From NCBI RefSeq assembly GCF_032362555.1, contig NC_083506.1, positions 2,341,501 through 2,405,500 on the forward strand: 64,000 nucleotides of DNA, given 5' to 3'. Under the pieces are notes generated by a model. That model saw only the letters and a program-made list of their open reading frames with translations, searched no databases and was not told the origin of the DNA. This document shows, in pieces, positions 11,182 through 21,967 of this stretch. The position numbers and the translations under genes are program-made. This stretch comes from Amyelois transitella (Eukaryota; Arthropoda; Insecta; Lepidoptera; Pyralidae). Position 1 is the first letter of the stretch, and each line of letters opens with the position of its first letter.

Positions 11182-12389
11182 TTAAGCGCTGTAAGACTTG
11201 GCATTAGCGGAGCCGAAGCCAGAGACGTTGGCAGCGGAGTTGGCGACCTTGTAGCCGGTGGAGAGCTCGTGCGCCTTGGCAGATGAGACAGCGCTTCCAA
11301 AGCCAGAGCTCTGGGCGTTGGCGTCAGACCTCAGACCTCCGAACGCAGCCCCGTTGGAGTTAGCAGCCGACTTTGCGGCAGTGAATCCGGATCCAATGTT
11401 GGCAGAAGAAAGAGCGGATCCCTGGTTTCCGAGAGCGTTGGCGGTGGATTTAGCTGAACCAGCACCGTTGACATCGGCGTTAGCGTTGGCGGAACTGTAT
11501 CCAGATTGGGGCACGACGACGGGCTCGTAGGTTTGGGCGGTAGACTTGGCGGCGCCATAACCGTTGCTGTTAGCCTGAGCATGGGCAAGGCTGGAAGGAG
11601 TGTTGTAGTATGTTCCGAAACGCCAGCTGATGCCCTTCTTCTGAGTCTTAGCGACAGCGATGGTTGGTTCGTAAGCGCCAGTGTTGGCAGTAGAGGAGGC
11701 TGAGCCGTATCCGCCGTTCATCTGAGCTTGGGCATTGGATAGAGTTGATCCCAAACCGGAGTGAGCTTTGGAGCTAGCAGAGCCAGATCCAGCTAAACCT
11801 TGGATTCTGGCAGCAGTGATAGCTGAACCGTAGCCGGTGTTGGCGTTCGAGTCAGCGGCGCCGTAGCCTCCATAAGTCTTAGCGTTGGAAGAAGTGAGTC
11901 CATAAGAGCCGATGCCTCTCTGTGTCTGAGAAGATGATTGAGCTAATCCAGCGCCATTGGAGATGGCAGACGCGATAGAGGAATCAGAATTGCCGTTCAT
12001 GACAGCAGAAGACTGGGCAGAAACGGGGGCTGGGATTTCATAAGTGACTTCAGCGGGGACTTCGAAGTTCTGCTCGTATGTGATAACAGTGGCAGGCTCT
12101 GGGACTGGGTAGTAAGCACCGTTTTGGGCCTCTGCTATAGCCTTAGCCGATCCATACGTGGGGATTTCTGGCGCTTCGTAGGCTTCAGCTTTAGCGATAG
12201 CCTGGCCGGGGTAGATTTGGCCGAATCCATCGTTGCGAGCGAAGATCTGCGGGCCAGTGGAGCCGCTGCCGTAGGCCTGAGCGCCGGCGCCGTTGACGAT
12301 GGCGGAGCCCGAAGCCTGGCTGGCGCCTCCGAAGTTGCTGCTGTAGCCTTGACCCATTGAGAACCCACGAGCATCACGGTAAAGTACAC
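11182..12389 (-). CDS. Repeat protein exon 2 (repeat domain)
   Basis: The acceptor TTCCCAG precedes 12389. The first two bases complete Gly, then VLYRDARGFSMGQGYSSNFG runs without a break to SANAKSYSA and TAA. The exon is far more GC-rich than its surroundings, with a strong coding bias. Confidence 0.88.
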
Positions 12390-12652
12390 CTGGGAATAAG
12401 AAAAAGTGAATTAGTATAATTGTTTACTGTTTTATTTTTAAAGATGTTTTTTTTAATTTATTTTTATTTGAATTGTTTATGTAAAAAAGTAATGATATTA
12501 ATATCGTTTTTCAGATTACTGATGAAAATATTTTTTTTTGTATAAGATATTTTTTTTTTAATAAAGAAACAAATTTCCTTACCGTTTATAATGACGGGGT
12601 TGCAATGGCACACGGCGAAGAGGGCCACAGCTACAACGAATCTTGCCGCCAT
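11182..12652 (-). CDS. Secreted Gly/Ser/Ala/Asn-rich repeat protein (silk, cuticle or eggshell type)
   Basis: Two exons (12652-12583 and 12389-11182) join in frame to 425 residues plus stop. Residues 1-17 (MAARFVVAVALFAVCHC) are a signal peptide. After VLYRDARGFS the protein is low in complexity, with a short Pro/Glu/Tyr-rich stretch (YEAPEIPTYG, PVPEPATVITYEQNF). From about residue 165 to the end run at least 14 loose units of 11-16 residues of the type G-Y/F-G-S-A-x-S-x-A-N-x, for example GYGSASSTANTG and GFGSAVSSAKAH. Alternating small residues favour beta strands. Secretion and composition suggest an extracellular structural protein. I cannot name the family, and sericin-like, cuticular and chorion-associated all remain open. 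The ATG at 12652 is chosen; codons upstream lack another ATG in frame. Confidence 0.85.
12583..12652 (-). CDS. Repeat protein exon 1 (signal peptide)
   Basis: ATG GCG GCA AGA starts at 12652. The donor AAACG|GTAAGG leaves one base of a Gly codon. It encodes the whole signal peptide plus NPVIIN. A short first exon with the signal peptide is typical of insect cuticle and silk genes. Confidence 0.85.
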
Positions 12653-12720
12653 TTTGCTCAAGGATAGTGATTACCGAGAGGAGACAGTTGAGTGGATGTC
12701 GTGAGAGCATTTCTCCGCGC

Positions 12721-12727
12721 TTATATA
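12721..12727 (-). promoter_or_regulatory. TATA box of the repeat-protein gene
   Basis: On the - strand GGTATATAAGCGC lies 69-75 bp before the ATG. Transcription would start about 12690-12699 (CATCCACTCAACTG), giving a 5' UTR of about 40 bases. A strong TATA box suits a highly expressed tissue-specific gene. Confidence 0.75.
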
Positions 12728-12739
12728 CCACCGACCGTT

Positions 12740-13415
12740 CACCACCTCCCCTGACCCAGTAGCCGTGAACTTGGCCCGTGATGGACACCCATAAATTTAT
12801 TAGATTACGGTAGATTAATGAGCGATTGCTGATTTTAGCGGATGAGCTAATGTGCGGTGCACTGACCCGCGTGCAAGATCGTGCAGTTTATAGACGCGCT
12901 AATTCTATTGAAAAGTACATTTTTGTGTATTGGTATTTGCCATTACTAGTACGTTCTATTTGCATGTTTTGCAAAAAAGGCTGTTTCTTCTTGTGTCGTG
13001 TATCTTACTATAAAATATTTTTTTTTTTTTTAATTAATATGACATTAATTATTAAATTAATTAATTAATATTTGTTTATGACGTTAAAACTCAAATTTGT
13101 ACTACTTCGTGATTAAATTGACATAGAAATAGAGTACCTATAACTTCACTATTAACGTAGGCTAGTAATTTAAATTTCCATGGGAGCGGTGTCCTGAGTA
13201 AAAGCTAGTACGTATAGGTCTATTCGTAGGTATATATAATAAAACAGATTTCGCTAAAATTATGTATTGGGATTTTTAAAAATTCCCACGGCTGCGAAGC
13301 CTGACCGGCAGTAGGTACAGTAGGAAATACCACAGTTAATATTTTGTCGTCTAATTTGATAGAATTTTGAATTAAAAAACCTTTTTTATCTCGTTATTTA
13401 GTTTGTTTCTTGTAG
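12740..13415. other. Intergenic, upstream of the repeat-protein gene
   Basis: AT-rich spacer. The first 200 bases upstream of the TATA box presumably hold the promoter, but I recognise no specific site. There is a T-run near 13020 and alternating AATTAATT near 13055. Confidence 0.6.
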
Positions 13416-13801
13416 TAGGGGAGAGTGGGGGAATTGGAGCTATGTAAGGAAAAGTAAAAAAAAAAACAGTTTATGTTATAATCATAGATATTTATAGACA
13501 CTAATCAGTCTTTAAGTTATTCGTCTTTCAATAATTGCCAAGTAACATTTGAAAAATATATCCTTAGATATGTAAAATCACCTTTTTTATAAATCTTACT
13601 TTCGCTCCCATTACCCCACACATCGGGTAACGAGAGCCAAAAAGCCTTCATATGTGAAATGAGAGCCATGAAATAATTCTTAATAAAATTTAAACCATTT
13701 TTTACCCATTTAACAGGAATTAAACAATCCAAAGCTTAAAAGTAATCAACAAACTATAAACTAAAACAAACATATTCAATAAAAAAAATGCAAAAGGTAT
13801 T

Positions 13802-14884
13802 TTAAGGATCTAAACAAAAATTGCAAATATAATCCTCAGGGTGATCGTAACCTGAACACTCAGAATGGGCCCATTTGCCACAAGCTCTACAACGATACCA
13901 TAATTCTTCATTTTTACCAACATCGTTACATATCATGCATACATTTTCCTCCTCAGAGTATTCAGAATTATCATCACAAATATTTTTTTCATTCATTGAT
14001 GATTCATCAGTAGTGCTGTCTTGGAACAAATTTCTAGTTACTCTGTGTATATTTTTTTGATATAATTTATTCTTAAACTGTATCTTATTCTTAGATTTAC
14101 TTATTTGTATTTTCTTTGGTTTATTTATTTTCTTCTCTCTTTTATTCTTTTTCTCCTTCTTCTCCTCAAAAACTTCTTTCATAGGAGTGCTAGTCAAAAC
14201 TTCTGAATGTTGCTTGTTTCTACTACTTTTTCTTGGTTTTGTCTCCCATGAAGTCGCTGCACCAACACGCTTACGTCCTTTAAGAGCAATTATATTGTCT
14301 GGCTCATGAACTGTAGAAAATCCTGTTTCGTCCATATTGAATATGTTTTGCGCCTCAAAATTAAATTTTGTCATTACAGATTCCAAATTGCTAAAAAAAC
14401 GAGTGACTTCAGTCTTATTAAAGCCCAAAATTCTATTAATACTGGTCGCTTCTGGCTTTCTTATACTAAGTTCTGGATGTCGATTCATGAATCCGTACAA
14501 CCAATCTTTCCCAGCACTTTTTTTTTCAGTATTAAATCTATTTTCGAGACCGTAGTTCACAGCCATATTGTAGCATATTTTTCGCAGTTGAATGCTTGTT
14601 AAACCGTAAAATATGTTAGACATATCGAGTATATGCTTAACAAGTATCTGTTCCTGTTCACTAGTGAACACAGGTTTCCTACCGAGCGTCGGAGAACGAC
14701 TGTAAGAACTGTCATCAGTAATTGCTAACCTGTACCGTTTCTTCAGTGTGCTGTAAGGTATTTGATATTGTTGTGCCGCTTTATTAACCGATATTCCTTC
14801 ATTTCTTATAGTGTTTATTGCAGACTCCAACGTAACCGATGTCCAACTAGCCTTTGATGTCGTCCGCTTTCTACTTCTTGGCAT
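13802..14884 (-). CDS. Pogo-like transposase relative: HTH + CENP-B-type HTH + PHD finger, DDE core mostly missing
   Basis: An open frame of 360 residues. Residues 16-52 form a Psq-type helix-turn-helix (SVTLESAINTIRNEG, VNKAAQQYQIPYSTLKKRY). Residues 74-145 fit the CENP-B/Tc5 DNA-binding fold (FTSEQEQILVKHI to SAGKDWLYGFMNRHPELS). Residues about 183-215 begin the DDE nuclease (NIFNMDETGFSTVHEP, GRKRVGAATS) with the first catalytic Asp. The frame then jumps straight to a Lys-rich tail and a C-terminal PHD finger (CMIC, CRAC, HSEC, CNFC; a C4HC3 set). Family members carry about 200 more residues here with the other two catalytic acids. It could not cut DNA, but could bind the element ends and, through the PHD, chromatin. 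The frame is otherwise intact. Confidence 0.85.
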   Translation of the reverse strand: MPRSRKRTTSKASWTSVTLESAINTIRNEGISVNKAAQQYQIPYSTLKKRYRLAITDDSSYSRSPTLGRKPVFTSEQEQILVKHILDMSNIFYGLTSIQLRKICYNMAVNYGLENRFNTEKKSAGKDWLYGFMNRHPELSIRKPEATSINRILGFNKTEVTRFFSNLESVMTKFNFEAQNIFNMDETGFSTVHEPDNIIALKGRKRVGAATSWETKPRKSSRNKQHSEVLTSTPMKEVFEEKKEKKNKREKKINKPKKIQISKSKNKIQFKNKLYQKNIHRVTRNLFQDSTTDESSMNEKNICDDNSEYSEEENVCMICNDVGKNEELWYRCRACGKWAHSECSGYDHPEDYICNFCLDP

Positions 14885-15246
14885 CTAAAAAAATAAATAA
14901 ACAATATTATTACATTTGAATTTTGCCACTTGTAAGGGGTAATAAGAGCCATGGCGGGGTAATAGGAGCGAGCCTAGCTCCCAATACCCGGAGGTTGACC
15001 ATCTCAAAATAACGTAAATAATCTAAAAAACTTACCTAAATAAATTTAACCTTTAATCTTATCATAAAATTGATTAAATAATGCATAATATAGATGTAAA
15101 ATACGACAGAATAATTGAAGTTTAGGTACTCACTTCGTTTGAGAGATTTCGCTGTTTTTTGTAACGAGATCACTCCAAACACACTTCCTCTTGCCACCGC
15201 TATGCGCGTGCTACTGAGCAGGCCGGCGGCGATCACGTGATATGAC

Positions 15247-15261
15247 CGAACGTTCTCGAAG
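15247..15261. promoter_or_regulatory. Three-unit heat-shock element
   Basis: CGAACGTTCTCGAAG gives GAAnnTTCnnGAA without mismatch, the binding pattern of heat-shock factor. It lies inside the pogo-like element, about 365 bp upstream of its gene's ATG. A palindromic CACGTG at about 15234 is next to it. Confidence 0.5.
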
Positions 15262-15737
15262 CCATTTCTGTCAATTTCGCGCGACTTCCACGTTCCTGTC
15301 TGTGTAAATTTTAGTGGCTCTCACTACCCGCTAGCTCCCATTCCCCCACTCTCCCCTATCCTCATCAGTTAAATTTAAAGAACCCCAGAGTCCTTAAAAG
15401 ACGGCGACGGTAAATAAAGCTTTGAATTTTATGAAATTCCACGACATTCATGAATTTAACATCTTTAATAAGAGAATGGTAAGCCATACACTGTTTAAGT
15501 CAAGTCGATCAACTTTATCTATGGTTGTAACTAGGAATTTTAGTTTCTAACTAACAAACTAGGTACATTGTTTGTTTCGCTGATTTAATATTGGTTGTAT
15601 AGAAGATGTGTTTACGTCAATAAATGATACCTCATATACTATTTCGAAAATAAATTTATGTCAATTCCTAATAACTCCTAAAACTTGAAGCTTTGGCCAG
15701 TCATGCATATTGCTAAATACTTTAAGAGGTGTACTAC

Positions 15738-15805
15738 AATCTTTGTCTTCCTCCTGGCTTTAGTTCCGGTTGCATCCTCACCTCTCTGGTGAGGAATCCG
15801 GGTTA
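15738..15805 (-). repeat. tRNA-SINE family 2 fragment
   Basis: CTCCTGGCTTTAGTTCCGGT and CCTCACCTCTCTGGTGAGGA are the inverted 3' end of family 2 (compare 48000-48050). Confidence 0.6.
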
Positions 15806-16794
15806 TGCCTTTGATTGAGTGAGTAAGTGAGTAAGCAACGTACACGTTACATTAAAAAGAAATTAAATTTTTATTTGCATTACATGAGTAGGTACAACAA
15901 GGTCTTAAATTTTTATACCAGAACTTCATATTTATCCTTTCGGATGTTGCAAACATTAAAAAAAATACAACTTCCATATTTTATCTGCATTTTTATTATG
16001 AACAAAAAAAGATATACAGGTAGGTTTTTGAAAATACGCGTAAAATATTTTTGCATCTTTCTCAGACCTATTCCTTTCTCAGACCTTATTCAGAGCGACA
16101 CTAGCAAATCATGAAATTTAAATAAACAACGAACTAAAACCGTAAACGCTCGTCTAAAATAGCTTCGGGCGTGTAATAAAATGCCAAAAACCGAATCAAA
16201 TATTTGCTTTACGAATATTGAATATTTATTTGTATCGCCGTTTATTTATTTATCGCCATAGGGAATAATCTAGTGGGGAATACCTAATTTTACACCATTA
16301 AGTCGCTATAGATCATTGATTTGTATTAGAGTTGAATTAAAAAGACATTAAAAGCCATAGGCGGAATCTTAGTCTCATAAATTAATAGAGATTTAAGAAA
16401 AGCCGTGTGAAATTTTGCCACACGGTAGATGCAATTAGAGTTATTTCAATACCTTTACATTTATTTTTCATTCCCTTTAATCGCCTCTTACGAAATCCAT
16501 TGCCTGATTAAAACGCGATATAAACCATTCAGAAAATATTTTTTGTTTTTGCAATATCGTTGCAATATAAGTTCTTTAACCCATGACACATATAACTAAT
16601 GCGATAAAATTATTTATTATTGGTATATATTGATTCATATTTCAAAACGATAGAAAAAATCATATAGAATTTCTTCTAGTGTTCGATAGTTGTCTTTTAA
16701 AAATTGAACATAATTATGATATTTTTTAATTAATCAGATTAACTTTTAAAGACTCCATACTTACTTACTATGTACATTGGCTTAAACTACATTC

Positions 16795-16870
16795 ACTCTT
16801 TCATGTCAGCTCCTCGGTTTAGGGTATTCTTGACCGGACCTGAAAAAGACACCTAGAGGACCGCATTTTG
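16795..16870 (-). repeat. Family B LINE fragment
   Basis: Inverted GTCCGGTCAAGAATACC is comparable to GTCAGGTCAAGAGAACC at about 4800. Short and diverged. Confidence 0.35.
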
Positions 16871-16934
16871 AACTTATCATAAAAAAGAGTATAAATAAAG
16901 CTACTGCGAAAATTGGGCTGGTGTTAAAAAAAAT

Positions 16935-17090
16935 GGGATTCTTCTTGAGGTGATGGGCTAGCAACCTGCTTTGATCTCAAATCAATCATTAAGCTATACC
17001 GCTAAACTTGGCCTTTCAGTCTTTTCAAAACTGTTGGATCTGTCTACCCCGCAAGGGATATAAACGTGCTAATAGCTATGTATGTTTAAA
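16935..17090 (+). repeat. Family A repeat, 3' half
   Basis: GGTGATGGGCTAGCAACCTG through CAGTCTTTTCAAAACTG and CTACCCCGCAAGGGATATAA to TATGTATG. Confidence 0.75.
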
Positions 17091-17747
17091 AAATATTCTG
17101 GTATACTTGTATTTTTTATTAAAAACCTAGACACCGATACATGCAAGGCTTTTTTATCTAGAATCTAGAACACCAACGATAATTGCAAATGGTAGATTTA
17201 TCAATCGATATGAGACTTCGAAACACTATAAAAAATAACCTTCTTCAGTTACCGAGCGTCGATTTATTATCTTTTTTTCGCAAGTCAATAAACGGTATAA
17301 TGAACCTCAGTCAGCATAATATAACCCACTTTCGTTAGGAATATGAATAATAAGGTCATAGCGAATAAAGTAGGTACTTAAATTGAAAATTATATTAGAT
17401 TTCCTATGTATCTTTTCATCAAAGTCAGACCAACGTTTCGGAAGTTATCGCGTTACAAATTAACATAAAAAAAATTGTCCCTAGTTCATTTGTAGACTTT
17501 TAACTTAAACTACTAGTACTTATTAAATTAAATTAATAGTGTAAATAAATCTAAGGACTTGGTATTATTAAGATTTCGTAACTCTTTTTATTTATCGCAA
17601 GTAGCGAATGATTGGTCAACTTCGGTTTATTCTAAGTTTTCTCCAGACAAAAGCAGAAAAAATGATTTTTATCACGATGGAAATGGCAGAATGAAAGAGT
17701 AGACTCCTGAAGACGGGTTGAGGCAAGAAGATTTTATACATAAATCT

Positions 17748-17880
17748 AATCACGCCTTTTTCCCGGAGGGGTAGGCATAGAGTTATATAGTTTCAGTTAC
17801 CACGGTCCCTGCATACTTCGTGCGTTTCCCACATTTATAAGCCTCTTCATGCAAGCTCGTCGGTTTCAGCACTTTTAACC
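17748..17880 (-). repeat. Family B LINE fragment
   Basis: Inverted CACGCCTTTTTCCCGGAGGG, then GCATACTTCGTGCG. This is the 3' end seen at 4840-4931. Confidence 0.55.
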
Positions 17881-18479
17881 TTTGAGTTAGTACTAAAACT
17901 AATCGAGGTACCTCTTTAGTATGAATTCACCTTGTATAAAATAAATAAAAAAATCAATTATCATAATAAATCGTGCCAGTAAGTAGCGCGCTCGTGAAGT
18001 TACCGATTTTGTAGGCGAGTGCTTGCGCTCGATTCGATATCGAGTATGTAATTAATCGATGTCAATGCCAAGACCAAATAGATCCTTTATCTATGTATAG
18101 AGTAGTTTATGAATGAGAGACTGGCGACTAGCTTTTGCCTATGACTTTGTTCGCGATTTTTACCGCGGATCCTACAAGTCTTTCTTTTGTCTGTGATAAA
18201 AAGATGACTTTCCATTTCAGTAAGTATACAATTATAGGAGGATTGTTTTTTGAAAGCGATAAGAGGCAAAAGTCAAACAATACGGAACTGTTAATTTTTG
18301 TTTGGGTCTTTATTGAATTTTATATTTTTGTATTATATTTACTACCTATTTGCTTTATTTTAATATTACCAAAGGCTAATTTTTTTTTACTTTAAGTAAG
18401 TATATTTTAAAATTTGGACCGGCGGGCTCTCTTTTATGCGAAGCGGAAATTTGACTAACCGTTGGCATAATAAAAGACT

Positions 18480-18720
18480 GGTTTACCAATAAAATTAAGA
18501 ACAGGACCACTCCATTTCTTTCCCATGGATGTCGTAAAAGGCGACTAAGGGATGGGCAAATAAATTTGGGATTCTTAATTTGGGCTTCTTTTTTTATGAG
18601 CTGGTTACCTATTTGAATCTCAATTCTATCATTAAGCCATACAGCTGAATGCGGCCTATCAATCTTTTCAAGATTGTGGGCTTTGTCTTTCCCGAAAGGG
18701 ATATTAACGTGATTATGCAA
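18480..18720 (+). repeat. Family A repeat, near full length
   Basis: ACCAATAAAATTAAGAACAG, CCCATGGATGTCGTAAAAGG, CGACTAAGGGATGGGC, CAATTCTATCATTAAGCCAT and a degenerate CCCGAAAGGGATATTAACG end. Confidence 0.75.
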
Positions 18721-19578
18721 AATTACAAACTATGTCCAAAAATATAATTTATTTTCCAAAAATAATGTTTATCATATTGCTTTGTATTTTAGATTGGTAT
18801 ACTATAATATACTACAATACACTCCTATTCTAGTAATAATCCGTATTCTACGTGATGCCTCTGCGGAAATATACTCTATACTAATTTAATTCGAACATAT
18901 TCCGCAGTGGGGCGCTGGCGCATGAAACTACGACTAGCTTTTGCTAACGCCACACAAAAAAAATGTATCATATTTGATATCGGTGACAGGGAAAGTCAAA
19001 CATTGATTACTTCGGGATAATCCTATATTAGACGGACGTGAAAGGCAAATGTTTGTCATATCATATGTATATTTTATGTATGTAAAATATTAAACAGGAG
19101 AAAGTTAGGAACAAGAATGTTACATGGTGTTGTTATTTTATGCTATGTTATGGATGTCTAGCACTTGAGTTGCATTTAAAAATTGATGAAAGATTTGTTG
19201 CTTTAAATTAATAATTTTATGCTAATATTAAATAGGTTCCTAGTTAAGTCTCCTTACAACACAACCCCATAAAAAAAAATCGATTTCAATTTAAGAACAC
19301 GGTTTAATTTTATGTCTTGTGAAATTGACAAAATAATTAAAACTAAGTTTGTAGTTCATGGTGCAAATGAAAAAAAAATATTAAAATCAGACATTAAAAC
19401 TAAAATCAATCACACTTCCGCAGGTTATTGTACAATTTGTAAATTTAATTTTCAATAAAATTTAAAAATATTTTTAGTTTTGAATGAATAACTTTCTTAA
19501 TAATCTTATTTATGATAAATAAATGACTAACAAAAATAAAAAAGAAAATAAAAATTAACACAAAACTCAAAAAAGTTC

Positions 19579-19658
19579 TGACAGCGGTGGGATTCGAACC
19601 CACGCCCTTTCGGACTGGTGCCTAAAACCAGCGCCTTAGACCACTCGGCCACGCTGCC
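19579..19658 (-). tRNA. tRNA-Leu (anticodon TAG)
   Basis: Read on the - strand it begins GGCAGCGTGGCCGAGTGGTC and ends GGTTCGAATCCCACCGCTGT plus C and discriminator A. The 7-bp acceptor stem pairs with one G-U. The anticodon stem CTGGT/ACCAG holds the loop TTTAGGC with TAG. A long variable arm (TCCGAAAGGG) is the class II mark of tRNA-Leu. A and B boxes are perfect, and a TTTTTT terminator follows 5 bases later. No intron and no SINE body, so it looks like a real gene and not a SINE head. Confidence 0.95.
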
Positions 19659-20732
19659 TCGTAGCCTTGGTGTCGAAATAATGAATCACATGTGCATAAG
19701 TCAATACACGCGTAACACGAGATCATAGAGTCGGTCATTGGATGGCGTGTGCGTTTGTTGCTAATACCAAATTATCTAGACGTTGTTTAATATAAATTAC
19801 ATTACGTAGGAACATATTTATACATTGTTTAAACATATATGTGTATAGTTTATTATTATTTTGTTTTTGTTCTTACCAGCCTAAATACAAGTAGCATATG
19901 TACGATCGCGTTCATATCTGCAGTCATAGTTTTAAAATTCTTACGGGTTAAAATAGCGTGCTCTGTGGTTCCACTAGATACACACACACATGCATATTTA
20001 AAAAGAATAAATATTCCTTCAAATGAATACGGTCTTTAATACCAATGATTACTAAGTAAAACAGTTTATTAATTTATGACATATAACATAACAAAACAGA
20101 AAGAGACGGTAATTAACGATCGCCGAACTGGGCCCGATAATTGTCGATCGAGATATCGTCGTCTCTCATTATTTGCATAAGATTTGCCTATAGAGGGATG
20201 CCTGCGACTGCCTGACTTATATCATTTCAATAAGGTTGAAAGTTTGTCTGCACACGACCCCAATATAGGTAGTAGTTCCTTTGAAAGTTATTGGGTAGCA
20301 ATTTTATTACTTCGTGTGAGCAAGTGAGATCTAAGATATATGAGATAATCTCGCTTGCTCACACTCGCTGGTTCTAGTTACTAGCGTTACTTGGATTCCG
20401 AAGTTATTCAAAGATTTTTTTTGTCTATTTTAGTGTTACTGACAATTTTTAATGTTTCAAGGTGCCATTTGAACTAAGTAACTGACTGACTAACTAACTA
20501 ACTGATATCTAAGAATTACAATACCCGTGTCTTCAAACACGGAAATCAGCAAGAAATATTAAACAAGAGGGAGCAAAATAAAACATTCAATAATTAAAAT
20601 TAGTAAATTTTATTAAAACAGTTTACCTATAGTTTAATTTACAAATTGATGATTATATAAAGCTATACATATATAGTATATTACACTAATTGTATCAACC
20701 ACATATCTCCTATTATTAAGGTTACAGCTTAA
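19659..20732. other. Intergenic between tRNA-Leu and mariner remnant
   Basis: AT-rich. An inverted pair (GTGAGCAAGTGAGAT and ATCTCGCTTGCTCAC) lies near 20317-20363 and could form a hairpin. Nothing else recognised. Confidence 0.55.
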
Positions 20733-21480
20733 TTATTCGTTTTCATAAAGAAAAGATATTGAAGCTGTCCTTAAAATACTATCTAAGTAATTAGTATCTA
20801 CTTTTAATATAAATTGGCAGAACCTTTCACGCACTATATGGACTCGATGCACAGGGCAGTTGTCTTGCACAAATGATATTGTTGGCATATCATCAATCGG
20901 ATAAATACACCGCACAGTTGGTAACATGGTTTCTTGCAGCACTTGCACATAATGAGCAGCTGTAGCGCGTCCTGCTATCCACACCTGTTCCCCAGGTCCA
21001 GCAGCACTCATCCAGCCCCACATATTTACAGATATGTGTCCAGACTCCATATTTGGCACAATATTTTTTTCTTCATATCGAGTTGCACTTCTTCGCCATA
21101 AATGAAGCCTACCGTGTTGTGATGACATAAACGAACTTTTCGTCCGTAAATATCGCTTTTTTCCAGTCAAAATCCAAATACTGCCCAGCAAATTCTAAAC
21201 GTTTTTGCTTATTTATTTCGGATAAATACGGCTTTCTTGCTGGCTGTCTGTGGTGCAGTCCCTCACGGTGCAAACTCGACGAACAGTAACCACTGATGTG
21301 TCGATCTGTTCCGCAAATATTCTGGTCGGTATGAAGCCATTATTTTCGTACTGTTCCACCATGGATCTCCGCTGTGTGGCATGTCGCTGTGTTGATTAGC
21401 GGACGACTTTTTTTTTTCACTACCCTCTTCTTGATGGCACGTTACCCAACGCTTCGCCGCTTGTTGTTTATTGTGTTATT
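20733..21480 (-). pseudogene. Tc1/mariner transposase remnant
   Basis: From 21480 leftward the frames read QAAKRWVT, RSMVEQYENNGFIPTRIFAE, QIDTSVVTVRRVC (an HTH-type start), then after a frame change DFDWKKAIFTDEKFV, NMWGWMSAAGPGEQVWIAGR, LPTVRCIYP and FVQDNCPVHRVHIVRE. The first Asp (FTDEKF) and second Asp (VQDNCPVH) of the DDE/D triad are visible. After 'RERFCQF' the sequence turns unrelated, so the third acidic residue is lost. The longest open piece is 20733-21191. No terminal inverted repeats could be placed. Confidence 0.8.
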
Positions 21481-21579
21481 TGTGTGAATGTGTGAGTGAT
21501 AGCAGCGGTGCAAGCTATAAAGTTTTGCGAACTATGACTGCAATTATGAACGCGACCGTACGGTCAATTTACCTATATA

Positions 21580-21720
21580 TACAAACACGTCTCTTTTTCT
21601 TACGGGGTAGGGCCAACTGTTTCGAAAAGACTAAGCGACCACATTCCGCTGTATAAATATTTATTTACTTAGTGAATGAACTGGGATTCAAATAGTGACT
21701 GGTTGCTATTTCATCACCTT
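21580..21720 (-). repeat. Family A repeat, diverged
   Basis: TTACGGGGTAGGGCCAACTG, CGAAAAGACTAAGCGACCAC and ATTCAAATAGTGACTGGTTG, inverted. Confidence 0.6.
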
Positions 21721-21967
21721 AAACATGAATCAACATAAACCAAGTTTATTAGCCTTTCTATTGATTTAATTTTACAATAATCACAATGAAAAAATGATTA
21801 TAAAGTTTTTTTACCTATGCTCCACGTTCTCAGTCAGGCATGTAGGTATTTAGGTTTTTTCAACGCTTTCCTAATTAGGTAGGTACTTAATTTCAAACCA
21901 CTTTAAGGAGGTTGTTGCTATTTAAGCTAGGTGTATGAATCTTAGATTCAATAGTATGAATGCTATG

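Larger units (their letters stand above)
13418..15356 (-). mobile_element. Pogo/Tigger-like DNA transposon
   Basis: Both ends read GGGGAGAGTGGGGGAATxGG followed by AGCT in inverted orientation, about 24 bp with one mismatch. The dinucleotide TA lies just outside each end (13416-13417 and 15357-15358), as expected for the Tc1/mariner/pogo group. A motif like GGGGTAATRRGAGC recurs inside both ends (near 13606, 14936 and 14955). It holds one long gene on the - strand. Confidence 0.88.
15357..19578. other. Intergenic, AT-rich
   Basis: No exon recognised. It contains SINE and family A/B fragments (15738, 16795, 16935, 17748, 18480) listed separately. Frames of 60-114 codons here are repeat-derived or random. 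Confidence 0.65.

Noticed and set aside
11258..12360. Several + strand and alternative - strand frames of 65-90 codons
   Set aside because: Shadows of the repetitive GC-rich exon of the secreted protein.
13517..13732. 71-codon - strand frame inside the pogo-like element
   Set aside because: Overlaps the repeated GGGGTAAT motif and has no domain; likely 3' UTR of the transposase gene.
18376..18720. 114-codon - strand frame
   Set aside because: Lies within a family A repeat; the peptide is translated repeat.
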